From Atopsyche davidsoni (taxonomy: Eukaryota > Arthropoda > Insecta > Trichoptera > Hydrobiosidae), in the NCBI GenBank assembly GCA_022113835.1, contig JAILWY010000002.1:7108501-7172500 (forward strand): 64,000 bases of DNA. Reading direction: 5' to 3'. Positions 14,685 through 26,725 of the stretch are shown here, piece after piece (positions within the stretch are counted from its first letter, which is position 1; each line of letters starts with the position of its first letter). The translations under genes and the position numbers were made by a program. Below the pieces are notes generated by a model that was given only the letters and a program-made list of their open reading frames with translations, was not told the DNA's origin and ran no database searches.

Positions 14685-17600
14685 ATGATTGAGGTGACAG
14701 CAAGATTGTTAAATGGATCTGTTTATTTATCAGGAGAGTCTGTTGAATGTGCAATAACATTTAGTCATACGCCACTACCCGAGCATAAGATTTCTCAGAG
14801 CCACAGGTAGGTGTAATTTTTTTGGACAAAATCAAATAATATTACTTCTATTGCGAGGTCTAACATTAAATAAATTATATTTTTATAGTGATATTTTAGA
14901 AAATTTAGCTTGGGCATCAGCTCAAATTCACTGCTTCTATTCAACAAAAGATAAATCTGACAACACTTCACCACATCTTCTTCAGAGGATCGGATCAATA
15001 GGGAGCAATAGTACATCTCTACAAACTTCTAATACTACCAATGGAAAAATTGTATTGCAAACTAATCCAAAAATATTGTTTTGCGATTTGACTATTCCCT
15101 TGGGAGAGACAAAATCTTGTAAGTAATCAGGAATATTTTTGTTATTATAATTATATTATAACAAAAATAGTCAATGTTATAGTATAATTAATTTAGTTTA
15201 TTTGAATTTTTATTATAAATTATTAACAAAAATCGACTGTGCCATATATTTGCTTTTCATTGAATTTCTTTTTATTTATAAATATTATAATGAGATGTAA
15301 TGAACAGACCAGTCTTGAAGCTTAACAATTAGTGAAATTATATTTTGAATAATGAGAATATTAAATATTTGTTTTAGTTATTTACCGAGAAGTAATTCCT
15401 TTAGAAGCCCCTCCTTCCTATCGTGGGTTAGCTATAAAATACTCTTACAAAATAACTGTGGCAACACAGAGGGTGAATTCTCCAATTAAGATGATCCGAA
15501 TCCCACTCAGGGTTTTATCAGTGAGTCCCATCACCAATTTGCCCGATGTCGGGGGCTTATGTTGCAATGAGACAACGGAGGAACTGCAGCCTGCTAATCC
15601 ATTTTTAGAAGAACGAAAAGTTGAAACACCTCTAGATATTGCTCAGCAAGTCTTGCAGGTAACGAAACTAAACTAAAAAAGGGTACATTTATTTAACAAT
15701 TAATAATATTTTTTATTTAATGCAATTTTTTACTCTACAGAACATAACTGCTAGGCGCAGTCCAAACTTTTATATGATATCAAATGCTCGTGGTAAAGTT
15801 GCTAGATTTTGTTTATTTAAATCAGCCTATAAGCTTGGCGAGGATATTGTTGGAACATTTGATTTTTCTATTGGTACTGTTAAATGTATGCAGGTAATGT
15901 CATTTTCTTTGTAAACATTTATTATGAATTGGTATTGTACAACCTCTGTTGTTTTACAATTAAATTTTTAAACAATTCTGCAAATACCTTGGTGTCTAAT
16001 ATTATGAGATTAGTTCTAAATAAATAAATACACTGCTGAATTAGAAAGAATAACATGCAATAGAAGCTAATATTGAATCTAGAACAAGTTTTTTCTATAT
16101 ACACTGTATTTCAATAAAATAAGCTGTGATTCTTAGAAATAATTGTTCTAATTTTAGGTTTCTGTAGCTTTACGCTCTGAAGAAGAGTTGAAAAATAAAG
16201 ATCATCAAGGAAACATTTCAGAAAACTCCATAAGAGCCGTTACATTCGCTCGACATCACGAAGTGACACTTGGCTTAAGCAGATCCCAGCTAATTTTGCC
16301 CATACCATTGCACATTACACCTGCATTTGATACTGAAATAGGTAATTCAATTTTACCAAAAAAATTGTTTATATTGTAAAAATAGTTATTTATAGAGATG
16401 AATGACATTAAATATCAGTCTAGTTTAGTTAGGAACAATTCAGCTAAATGCTCAGTGTTGATATATTTGCAACAAGTCAGTAAATCCAATCAGTTGAAGC
16501 AATTTGCCAACAAGCCAATCTACCAGGTGTACTTGTAATTAATTTCCGGTTTTTTTGTAAATAAAACACAATATTGCAAGAGAAGTGTTAAAGATATTTT
16601 ATTCAAAATATTTTCCATCGTTTTCTATATATTTTTCCCACCTTTCCGGTAATTTGTGGATACCACGCCAATAGAATTGACTGTCTTTGGTGGTGAACCA
16701 CTCGGTGAGCCAATTTCGAAAATTTTCATAAGAATCGAAGTGCTGCTCAGAAAGTGCGTGGCCCAGCAAAGCAAAGAGGTAGTAGTCCGATGGAGCCAGG
16801 TCTGGTGAGTAAGCCGCATGATCAAACATTTCCCACTGGAGTTGTTCCAGCGTGTCGCGAACGCGTTTCGACTTATGCGATGGTGCATTGTCATGGAGCA
16901 AAATCACCTGCTTCTGTCTTTCTTTATATTCTGGTCGGTTTTCCGCAATCGCTCGGCTCAAATCTTTGATTTGTTGTTCGTAGTGAACGGCGTTCACAGT
17001 TTCACCAGGTTTCAGCAGTTCAAAGTAGATAACACCGGTCTGGTCCCACCACACACACAGCATGGCCTTCCGACCGAAACGATTTGGCCGTGCCGTCGAT
17101 GTTGATGCTTCACCTGGATTCACCCACGATTTTTTGCGGTTAGGGTTCTCTAAAAAAATCCATTTTTCATCGCCAGTAACAATACGATGCAGAAAAGACT
17201 TTCTTTTGTATCGTTGAAGCAGCATTTCACATGTCACTTTTCGATTTTCCATTTGCCTCTCGGTCAGTTCATGCGGCACCCACTTTCCGCACATCTGAAT
17301 TTTTCCCATGGCTCGCAGACGTTTGGAGATTGCTTGCTGTTGAACTCCTAGCGCTTCTGCAAGCTGTCGTTGCGTTTGCGTATCGTCTTCATCCAATAAT
17401 GCTTGCAATTCGACGTCATCAAACGATTTTCGCTTGCCGGAGCGTGCGACGTCGTTCAGGTCGAAATCTCCTTTTTTGAATTGTCGAAACCACGTTTCAC
17501 ATGTTCGAAGTGTTAAAGCATGATTGCCATAAACTTCGGTGGCTCTCGGACACTTTTTTCCCTTGATTAAACATGAAAAGCAATGCATGGCGCATATGTT

Positions 17601-18064
17601 CAAAATTCGGTACGAATGCAGACATCTTTGACACGCAATAAAAACTTTCTAAAAGAATTTTTTAGGAAAACGTCAACGCCGTTTAGACACTCGATAACTA
17701 CTTAACAAAATGACATATAAGTGCTACCAACAGCAAAGCAAAATACAGAACACCATCTATCGAAAAAAACCGGAAATTAATTAGGAGTACACCTGGTACT
17801 TCATAGTAATAATAATAGTATTTGTATTAGGTAAATTGAAATATTTTTTCAGTGTCCTTGAAATGGAAGCTGCATTTTGAATTTGTGACAAGCACGTGCC
17901 AACAATTAGACTTGACACCTGGGAACTGTGATTGGAACGCTCCATTAGATGTTCCTATTGAAACTATGGTGTGGAATTTGCCGGTCAGGATATATCCCAC
18001 TATTCCGCGACAAATACCCCATTTCTGCCAACCGAGCAATATGTGTACACTAATTATCAAATAA
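14685..18064 (+). CDS. RGP1: RGP1 homologue, RAB6A-GEF complex partner protein 2
   Basis: RGP1 with RIC1 forms the Golgi guanine-nucleotide exchange factor for Rab6 (yeast Ypt6), acting in retrograde endosome-to-Golgi traffic. Six exons (14685-14806, 14889-15118, 15378-15658, 15741-15893, 16158-16341, 17853-18064) close in phase to 393 residues, against 391 in human. Recognisable family segments in order are ESVECAITF, LAWASAQIHC, NPKILFCDL, the APPSYRG and QRVNSPI strand pair, RGKVARFCLFKSAYKLGED, TFARHHE, LPIPLHITPAFDTEI and SLKWKLHFEFVTS. It is an arrestin-like beta-sandwich protein (family knowledge). Intron 5 is enlarged to 1511 bases by a mariner insertion; the other introns are 82-285 bases. 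AATAAA is at 18157-18162. Intact. Confidence 0.95.
16523..17796 (-). mobile_element. mariner transposon, almost intact, in RGP1 intron 5
   Basis: The element is 1274 bases long, a normal mariner length, flanked by TA (16521-16522 and 17797-17798). The two ends are inverted repeats of about 30 bases: both start CCAGGTGTAC when read inward and contain TAATTAATTTCCGGTTTTTT. The transposase is encoded on the minus strand, antisense to RGP1. Termini and most of the coding region appear fresh, so insertion is probably recent on an evolutionary scale (inference). Confidence 0.95.
16599..17617 (-). pseudogene. mariner transposase with one frameshift near the N-terminus
   Basis: The long frame 17603-16599 is continuous to its stop and holds all mariner hallmarks: WVPHEL, VTGDEKWIF (first Asp), LLHDNAPSH (second Asp) and YSPDLAPSDYYLF (third Asp), with 34 residues between the second and third, the D,D34D signature. 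The natural N-terminus MSAFVPNFEHMRHALLFMF is in a different frame beginning at about 17617; it meets the long frame at a run of six A on the minus strand (17550-17555) just before GKKCPR. One extra A explains the shift. The element is therefore a near-complete but presently disabled copy, unless the change is a sequencing error in the homopolymer. Confidence 0.88.
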
Positions 18065-18156
18065 TTAAGTCACTGCAACATTCCGGAGTTTATAATTCTA
18101 ATTGTGTAATTTATTTGTAAATAATGACCTGTTATTTTTAATTTTGAAGATGCTGT

Positions 18157-18162
18157 AATAAA
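18157..18162 (+). terminator. Polyadenylation signal of RGP1
   Basis: AATAAA 93 bases after the RGP1 stop. The nearest minus-strand AATAAA for RRP15 is at 18110-18115, so the two convergent 3' UTRs probably overlap by several tens of bases. Confidence 0.65.
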
Positions 18163-18277
18163 AGAAATCTCTTTATAATATATATATACACCTATTATAA
18201 CAAATCTATTGATAGGGGTTTCGGTAACATCTATTTTAATAAATAAAAAAATAAATAAGTAAAAATATTTTTAATTA

Positions 18278-18440
18278 TCAATCAGAATCACTTAATTCAG
18301 AGACTTCTTCATTTTCACTTTCTTTTGGCTCATTTTTATCCCAGTCTTTCATTTTAGCTCCCATCATGAAATCTTCCCTGAAAAAATAAGAAATTTGATG
18401 AAGTTAGTTATAAATGAAAATTCAGCAATTGTCACATACT

Positions 18441-18478
<38 letters not shown>

Positions 18479-20165
18479 ATAAATATAAGTAACATTGTTC
18501 AAAAATGAATAATGCACAGTCCAGTTTTTAAAGTCGCCTACACAAGGGGTAAACTGTTGGCTAACAATTGCTGCTCATGACGTTCGGAAACTCAAGACAT
18601 GTCCATTGAATAGTACTAATTATTTAACGTAAAGTGCTCCATTAAAATAACCAAAAGCTTTGAGATATAACTAAAAAATTATAATTTAATTAGTATATAA
18701 AATACCTACCGGAATACGTTCCAGTTGGAAGCAGGCTCTTTCTCCTTTTTTATTTTTTCTTTCTTTGTTTCTGATTTAACATTCATTAGTTTATTTACAT
18801 TCTCAGATTTGCTTTGCCCCATGAGAATATCCAGAAACTGTGTCTTGTTGAGTGACTTCATAACTTTATCTTTTTTTCTTTCAAGTGGTCCAGCTTCTTC
18901 TATTTTTTTTTCAATATCCTTTTGTTGATTCCTCACAGCATTGAATAGTTGAACTACACCTCTAGTTGCTATTTTGGAAAGAACTTTTTCTCTTTCTTTT
19001 TCTAAAATATTAGGCTTTAGTCTGAAATCTGGTTCATCTTCTCTTCGCTGAAATTCAGTGAAAACAAGTTATAATATATTACTATAACTATATTTATAAA
19101 TATATAAAGATTGCAGTTAAAAACCTATCTAATAATATTAATGTTAATACAACACAATCACTAAATAAATTGATATCCAAAAATTTTAACTAATATCGAG
19201 GAGATCTGATCCTCTTTCTAGTTGGCTATCTAGCTGTTCAATAATTTATAGTAATGTATATATTTACTTTTTTGAGCTTTGGTTCATCTTCTTCAATTTT
19301 TATGTTTTCAATGACTGGCTTTTCTTCTTTGCTATCACCAATAATTTCAAAGCCCAGGTCATCAGTTTTAGGTTTTTTTATGTCACTGATTTTTTTAGCT
19401 TTTGATAATACTAATGATCGTTTTCCTTTAGGTTTATTTGACTTTAATATTTTGGACATGGAGTCCGCCCACCCTTCATTGGTCTCAGCTCCTCTTTCTT
19501 CAGCTCCACTTTCTTCAGCTCCACTTTCTACATCTCCACTGGAATTACCATCATCTTCATCTGATGCATCTTCATCAGATGCATCTTCATCAGATGCACC
19601 TTCATCACTGGGTTTAACTGGATCCTCATTTTCATTGTCACTGCTTGATGCTTCACTCTGTTCTGACTCTTGTCCTTCCTGGCTGGATTCATCTGGCTCA
19701 GAAGAACCACCATCTTCATTATTGCTCTGTTCCATATCTTCAGCTGAATCGATTTCCTCTACAGTTTCTAAAAGTACAACGAAATTTGGGTTAAATTATT
19801 CATTGTAATTGTATAAAAGTAGATCTAACTATCGGTGTAAAAAAATCATATTATATGGTCATATATAATGCATTGATGGGTAAAACGTTAGAATTATTAT
19901 TTGTGAATATGAAAGTATAGCCGATATATGATAGTTGAATTGATTGATTATTTCTTAGAATACGAGAAGTGTCCCCGCAAAAACTGAAATTTTAGCCTAG
20001 CTTACAAAAATTTAATTTAGGGTTTTATGTAACGGTACATTTACAATATTTAATCATGAAAGGCAATTCGCGTACGTGTTGTTTTCCTTAAATTACTTTT
20101 GTCAAAATCAAATTTGAGGACTTACTTTTCACAAAAGCTTTTTGTTTTCTTTTTAATGCCATCAT
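18278..20165 (-). CDS. RRP15: Ribosomal RNA-processing protein RRP15
   Basis: RRP15 is a nucleolar factor needed for 60S pre-ribosome maturation. Four exons (20165-20126, 19767-19268, 19047-18710, 18377-18278) close in phase to 325 residues. The N-terminus is basic (MMALKRKQKAFVKK). A long acidic region follows with a threefold SDEDA repeat. The conserved domain then starts with GWADSMSKILKSNKPK and continues RREDEPDFRLKPNILEKERE, IATRGVVQLFNAVRNQQKDI and DILMGQ. The C-terminus is acidic. ATG occurs twice in tandem (20165 and 20162), so the start could be either. Human RRP15 is about 282 residues; the extra length is in the acidic part. It is tail to tail with RGP1. Confidence 0.9.
18444..18475. 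repeat. (TA)n microsatellite
   Basis: About 16 uninterrupted TA units in RRP15 intron 3. Confidence 0.95.
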
Positions 20166-21149
20166 TTTCATTTACTTTGCTTATTATTATAGTTAAATCA
20201 GTGGTGTGTGTTTTTATAGGTTATCTCACGTGTGAATAGTTTATAATTTGAAGTGACATAAAGAGACCATAGACAAAACCATATATTTTATACCATCGAG
20301 AATCTTGAGGAAATAGGACGAATATGTTTCATCAAATCACAGTCTCGACTATCTCGATTTATAAGAATGCAACGCACGAATTGTTTGCTATCTTTTATTA
20401 ATTTTCAGCAGGAATGAAAGTATTGCATTTTAAGATAATTTCAAGCTTCAAATTCATACACAAGATTTAGGTGATAATAAAAATAAAATAGTACAATTTC
20501 ATTCCAAGCTTATGACCTTTATAATATATTTTAATGACAGAAAGTACTCGCGGAATTCCAAAACAATATATTAAATAATGATAAGTCATATTTATAAATA
20601 AATAAAAAATGATCAATACCAAGAAGACATAAATAATGAAAGGGCAGATAAAAATATCATAAAAGCAAACACAAATTTTAGTTTTTTTAAAGTTTAACTT
20701 CATTCACACAAGATAAAAGGATCAGATAAAGAGATCTGATTGCATAGTTTTACTAGTTAAAAATGAAAGAAATAAACAGCTGAGCAAGTGGCCAAAAGTG
20801 GTTACTAATCAACTTTTATATTTCTGGCGTTTGTAACAAAATAATAAAATACCCGTGTCAGACACTATTTTTTTATTAATATGAAAGACTTCTGAAAACC
20901 AATATATTTTACAGAGAAAATTATCATTGAAAACAAAGCATCGATTAAAAATGAATTAGTGTAATTTGGTTTTTCACCTTAGAACCAGAGTACAGGTATA
21001 GTCATGTACTAATGAGTGTGGGAAGTTAAATTTAAATTTTAAAAAAAATGTTTAAAATTTTACAGTATTTATAAATTAATAACGATTTTAAAATTGTAAT
21101 ACGATTAGTTTATATAATTGCACGTAGACATAACATGTATGATTGAATA
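20166..21149. other. Spacer holding the RRP15 promoter and the ARHGAP11A 3' flank
   Basis: About 1 kb AT-rich sequence between two minus-strand genes. A single E-box CACGTG lies at about 20226-20231, 60 bases upstream of the RRP15 start. Nothing else specific is seen. Confidence 0.5.
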
Positions 21150-21155
21150 TTTATT
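21150..21155 (-). terminator. Polyadenylation signal of the ARHGAP11A-like gene
   Basis: AATAAA on the minus strand 38 bases after the stop codon at 21193. Confidence 0.6.
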
Positions 21156-21192
21156 AACCATTTTCTATAAAATATATATAGACACATTTTGA

Positions 21193-24100
21193 TTAAATAA
21201 GTTGCCTAGATTTGATGCTTATAAGTCGAGGAGATTGTCGGCGCGGGGTGGCGTGATTTGCGCGCAGAGGAGTGTTGGGCCGTCTTCCTTCTGCCAAATT
21301 ATTCTGGGAGGGTTTAAGAATTTTCGTTGATTTTACACTTAGCGGTTTTTTAATCGGAGGTGTATTCCGAGGTGTTTTAAATATTTCATTTTTCCTTGGA
21401 TCCTTTATTCTGCTGTTAGGTGTAGTATTGTCTGTGTTTAATTTATAATTTAATTTTTCACTTAGAGGCGTACAGACATCATAAATTACTTCTTTCAATT
21501 GTGAAGATAGATTCAGATTTTCTTTCGTTTTTGAAATCATTAATGGTGATCGAACTTGCTTAGAACGCCTTTTAGAAACATACCCGGGACTCTTATAATA
21601 TTTTCTAAGTTGCTTAATTTCTGAAGTAGTTAATGAAGAATCAGTCTCATATGATTCATTTGTAGTCTTTTTATTCTGTGTTTCAGGTGACAAAACTTTT
21701 CTAGGTTTTCTGGCAAACCCGGCTGCTAGCCTAGAAGGTTTGTTGACTATTTTTTCAGCTGAACTGTCTGAGTCAGTCATTCCATTGAACAGCCTTGCTT
21801 TTGCTAGAACCATTCCAGCATTTTGGCTTCGTATTTGAGCGACGGATGCCCTTCCTGTCAGAGGATTAGTCACGTTTTCAATGTTAGATAAGAATGAGCT
21901 TGCATTTTTCCATGAAGCGTTATCTGAAATATTATCGTTTATTAGAGGGTCCATTGTTTCCATTGGCTGTGGTTTCTCTATTACGCTCTGACCGTGGAAA
22001 GACGACGCCCTCTTGAACTGATTCCTCGTTGGATAGGAATGACTCCCGGGGGTGGACTCTCGATTTTTAGTATAGAACTCTAATATGGATGCTCTTCTTT
22101 TACTTGGTAGAGGTATTTCTTCATTTGCATGCAGAGATGCGCTGTTCGGTTGCAATAAGCCCGTATGTATAGTGTTGGGTCTACCACGTTTAAGACTAGC
22201 TTGAGGATAGAAGTGATTGTTTTTATTGTTTACTGTGATGGGTAGCAAGCTGGGTTGCGAGGATACAGTCCAGGTTTGAGTTCTTGTTAACTTTGTAACA
22301 TTTTCTCGAGAACGTCTTCTAATGGTGCCAATTTTCCTAGCACTGGGAGATCTTATAATTTTATGCTCATCACTTTGTCGGATTTTCAATTCTCTACTTA
22401 GTCTCTTGGCAAGCTGTTCAGAGCCAGGGGAAGCTAGCATAGCTGCCTCTTCTAAGGTTTTCTCATAAGCAGTTTGAACTTGCTTAACAGGTTCATTGAC
22501 ACTATTCTGATCAATGACTGTCATTACATTAAACTCTTGAGATATGCGGCTTTCAATTGCAGATACTCTATTTTTTATGGCCTCATATTCACTCTTCGGT
22601 ATTCTTACGTACTCACTTTCTTTTGCATCTGAGAGATCTTTATTTATCAGTTCTGTAGAAAAGTCAGACTTTGATTCAAAGTCTATTCTCCTTTCTATAA
22701 TACTAGGATTTTTGACTGTGCTATTTCCATTGAAAGTCTCAGGAGGAATATCACAAGTCAAAAGTTTTTCTTTAGATTTACTGATTGATTTACGGCCTAT
22801 GCTGAGTCGTAGTTTTTTATGTTCTTTATTTGCACTGAAAAAAAATAATATCAATTAAATTATGAAACATTATAAAAAAAACCAAAAGCCACAATTCAAG
22901 TTATTACAGAAAAACCTCAGTTCTAAGTTTTAACATATTGTGTGAACAAGTGTGTATTTTTGGATAAAGGAAAATTAATCATTTTGCATTTGTGTTTTAT
23001 GTAAGCTTTGATGACTTTACCAATGAATGAATGTTTCACGGGATCTTATTAGTAGTTGAGGGTTTGAATTTTATTTAAGAATACTCACACTGGTCTTACA
23101 GGGGTGTAGGCCAATGCCTGATGAGGCAAACTATTCAAGATTTCTTTCCTAAAAAAAATATGGATCAAATTCACATTATATTTATTGGTACATTTAAATA
23201 ATAAGTATTGTTAAACATTGAATTATTTTATTTACCTTTTCTTAGCAGAGAGTCCTTGTTGCACCTCTTGCTTTCTCTTATTCATTCCTTTGTCTAGTAC
23301 TGGTGTGGCAAGAAGATCCGGAGTAGCTGGCTTGTGAGGATTACTCCCACTGACCATTTTACGAAGCCCACTTAGCATACCTATTATTAAAAAATAATAG
23401 TCAATTTACAAAGAACATGATCAGAACTATTCCATAGAAAACACAAATCTAGTATGCCCATGCCAATAAGAAATAAGAAGAATATAAGTGTGAATTGATA
23501 GGAGATATTATATAGAATTTGCATTGAAAGAAAATAAGAAAAAAAATAATTAAAAATTGTTATTGTTGCAACAAGTGGCTATGGCAAGCTTTCTCAATTA
23601 CTAACGTGTGAGGGACCCACTTCTTCTCTTTTTCTTTACCCGCTGCTCTTCTGCCTTTTCGCACTCATCATCAATACTAGCGGCAACAGATTCAGGAACT
23701 CTTCCAATTAAATTGGCATTCTCTATCAGTATCTAAAATATATAATAATCAAAAAGAATATTTATACGTAACGAAAATATTTTCGGGTTAATTATTGTAT
23801 AAAAAAATTACTAACTCGTATCAAGCGAACATGTTGTTCCATCCTCTGTGGAGGATAAGATGTGGGAGGAGGCATCATACTCGGGGCTAGGACTATAGCT
23901 AAATTGTTAGAATCCATCTTATTCTGGTCACTTTTTGAAGATATAAAACTAAAAAACTGAAAGAAAAAATTACGAAATAAGCAATAAAATATATTTATTT
24001 TTTATTTGTATGTATATAACAGAATTGTTACCTCCATTATATAATGCAGTAGATGCAAATGTGTTAGGGGTAATAACAGTAAAGCATTTTGAATGGCACT

Positions 24101-25015
24101 TAATTTGATGCTATCTGAAGCTGATAGCAATAAACAACGTAAAAGTAGTTCTTGGAAATCACTTCCAATGATAGGTTCTGGTAGAGCTCTCAAGTAGAGC
24201 TTTAAGATGCTTGCAATATCTACAGCATGGCAAGCTTTGTCGATTTTTCCACCCATGTCTATGGCCCTCTGAAAAAGAATTAAACAGATATAAATATATA
24301 TTTACATATATGTGTGTGCGTCTCTGGCTGCTTTGTGAACAATGGACACTACAAGAAATCAATGCGAATTTCCCAATGTCTTTCATATATAATAGATAAA
24401 TCAATGTAAAATTAAAATGTTTGTAAAAAGGGGAAAAGCAAAACACAAAACCCTACCGACAGGCTAACTGAGGAATAAGCTTTATCTCTTTTAACCAAAA
24501 GATGTTAAAGGAAAATTAAATACATAATTTATTACCTTAATGTCTCTTTGCCTAGATTGAGAGCCTGCTTTCCTGAATAGGCCTTCGATGTGTGCATGAC
24601 ATTTGAGCATATTGCAAGCTTCGTATATTACAACGGGAATACTGAGTTGTCCACCACAGCAACTCACAGTTTGCAAAGGCACAGTATTCACTGCTGCACC
24701 AAAAATCACCGCATTATTCTTAAACAAATAGGATACAAACATTATGTACATATATTAGGTAATATTTATAATTTTCATTGCGAAGATCCAGATTCTGTCA
24801 CATCACCTAAACGTACAAATAAATTTAATCACAGAAAAAATATTTATAAATATATTAATAATGTAAATACACAATGAAAAAATTGAAAGCTTTTTTGAAG
24901 AAATTTCATATATGTAATTTGTATACTAATTTTAAGCTAAGGTAAAAGATAGAAACAGGTGATTAAATCCTTCAAATTAAACCTTACATAACTCTTGTTG
25001 GAAAGAAAGGCTATT

Positions 25016-25051
<36 letters not shown>

Positions 25052-25389
25052 AGAAATGTTCAAAATGCATTATAACTTTTTGGTTTAGCATAATAATGGT
25101 TTCTAAAATGTTCTGACACTTTTACTTCAGAAAACACCATAGTATGACTTATAATGTAACGAATGTATAATAATTGTCAAACAAGAGAATAGCAATAAAC
25201 GAGAAAGAAGTCAATTAACCGATAAATTGTAGTATTATTTACCTGTATAATTTTACCATTTGACTTTTTGAGCCTGTACTTGATACCGTGATTTTTTAGT
25301 TCCTGGAGCACTACGCATTGCAAATTTCGCGTATTTAAGTCATTACTTACAAACATATTGAATTCAGACTGGAATGCGGGTAACTTCAA
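21193..25389 (-). CDS. ARHGAP11A: Rho GTPase-activating protein, ARHGAP11A-like
   Basis: A GTPase-activating protein for Rho-type GTPases; the human family member acts in cell division and neural progenitors. Eight exons (25389-25243, 24718-24536, 24268-24032, 23956-23816, 23732-23606, 23380-23236, 23148-23089, 22834-21193) close in phase to 893 residues. The RhoGAP domain occupies about residues 50-250 and has the catalytic arginine motif HIEGLFRKAGS, then RALPEPI and NKMDSNNLAIVLAPSMM. The short N-terminal segment before FGAAVNTVPLQ matches the ARHGAP11A layout. The remaining 550 residues are in one exon and are basic, serine-rich and disordered, with LRKYYKSPGYVSKRRSKQ and many SP/TP sites that could be phosphorylated. 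Human ARHGAP11A is about 1020 residues. The start at 25389 is the first in-frame ATG; a second Met follows 11 codons later. Confidence 0.88.
25019..25048. repeat. (TA)n microsatellite
   Basis: About 15 TA units in intron 1 of the ARHGAP11A-like gene. Confidence 0.9.
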
Positions 25390-25960
25390 CTAATTACGAG
25401 ACTAACTTTTGACTTGGTAATATGTAAGCAAAATCAACCCGCTATCACAACTAATCACAGTCAAATTCAAATATGAACCGACATTTGCCTCTAGCAACAC
25501 TTTGTGGTTGGGGATATTATAGAAAATAATTTTCCAGGTGAATTTATTTATTATTATTTTTATTTGATTTAAAATATTTGAAAAAATGATCTAAAAGTAA
25601 TATTTTTCAAAATATGTACTCACTACGTGTATTGAAATAGTAAAAAAAAATATTAGCTCATGGCTAGAAATGAACTCGACTCGTTATCCGTGTGCCTATT
25701 GACGTAGAAGGTTTATTCTAATATGGCGACACTTTAGTTTTGTGTTGCTTCTGTTGATCGGAAACGGTTTAACGTGGGCTTTGTGATTCGTGGGTGAGAC
25801 TTTAATAAATTACAGTTTTCATCCCAAACCGTACAGTTTAGTATCCAAAAAAGTAAAATAACGTCTTTCTTCAAAGTGAAATCGAGCTTAGCGCTGAGAG
25901 TTTAGTTGTGCAGCTCCATATCTTGCGGTGATTATGTATTGGTGAAAATTGTTGATTAGA
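25390..25960. promoter_or_regulatory. Bidirectional promoter region of ARHGAP11A-like gene and PDZ-GEF
   Basis: The two genes are head to head. The segment holds the start region of the minus-strand RhoGAP and, from about 25750, probable 5' UTR of PDZ-GEF. An ATGGCG-type motif (AATATGGCGACAC, near 25720) resembles insect core or YY1/Pho-like sites. Assignment is from position only. Confidence 0.5.
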
Positions 25961-26015
25961 AAGCAACATGGAAGTTGTGACAGTTCAGCCATGAATGCTA
26001 ATAAAATGCTTTCAG

Positions 26016-26601
26016 GTAAGAATAACGATCGCTCAATATTATCATCATACTGTCGAATGGCCACAATAACAAAAAAATGCTAGAAGTAACGCAAATATCG
26101 AACAGGTCCTAGAGCTAACTTTCGCGGAAATTATGGGTCCGTTATCGACTTTTCGCAAAACATTCAGTATACGATTATTTTTTTATTTTCTAATGTTTAT
26201 TTCGCATGACTCCGAATTACTAATAAATACAAAGTTCTGTTTGGTATTAAACTTACAATAATTTTGTATAATATCGTGGTTCAGAATGTATACAATATAA
26301 CTTATCGGAGGCCCAATTTGCATAAAAAAATTGAAAATATTATAAACTGTTTTTATGAACACTTTGCTATTCGCATATCGTCTTTTCCTGTTGTTACGCC
26401 AAGGGAAATATTCAATACGTTTCTTAAAATATAGTGCTAGGCACCACCCAGACAGTATATTAGTGGGGGGTATCATTCCCAAATTCAGCAATTTTTTTGT
26501 CAATCTTATGAAATTCGCTTGAATGCTTTAATAAAATTAGATTTTTCTTTATGACCTTTTTAAATAACAACAAACCTCTAAACTGTTGCCGTCTTTTTCA
26601 G
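26016..26601 (+). other. Intron in the 5' UTR of PDZ-GEF
   Basis: Donor TTTCAG|GTAAGA at 26015/26016 and acceptor CTTTTTCAG ending at 26601, with a good pyrimidine tract. Removing it joins a leader exon (ending 26015) to the exon with the whole coding region. A 30-codon upstream reading frame beginning at 25991 crosses the junction and stops before the main ATG at 26726. Confidence 0.75.
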
Positions 26602-26725
26602 CTGTCGCATGCAATACAAGGGAAGATGAATTTGCAGTGCGCATAGAATGGCGCAAGATTTCCGCTTGAGAGGATCAAACCCGATCTTCTGACCCGACCT
26701 CGCGGATAATCAGACTCCCGGCACG

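Noticed and set aside
19254..19808. Plus-strand open frame of 184 codons rich in serine
   Set aside because: It is the antisense shadow of the acidic, low-complexity RRP15 exon 2; GAA/GAT-rich codons read as serine-rich on the other strand.
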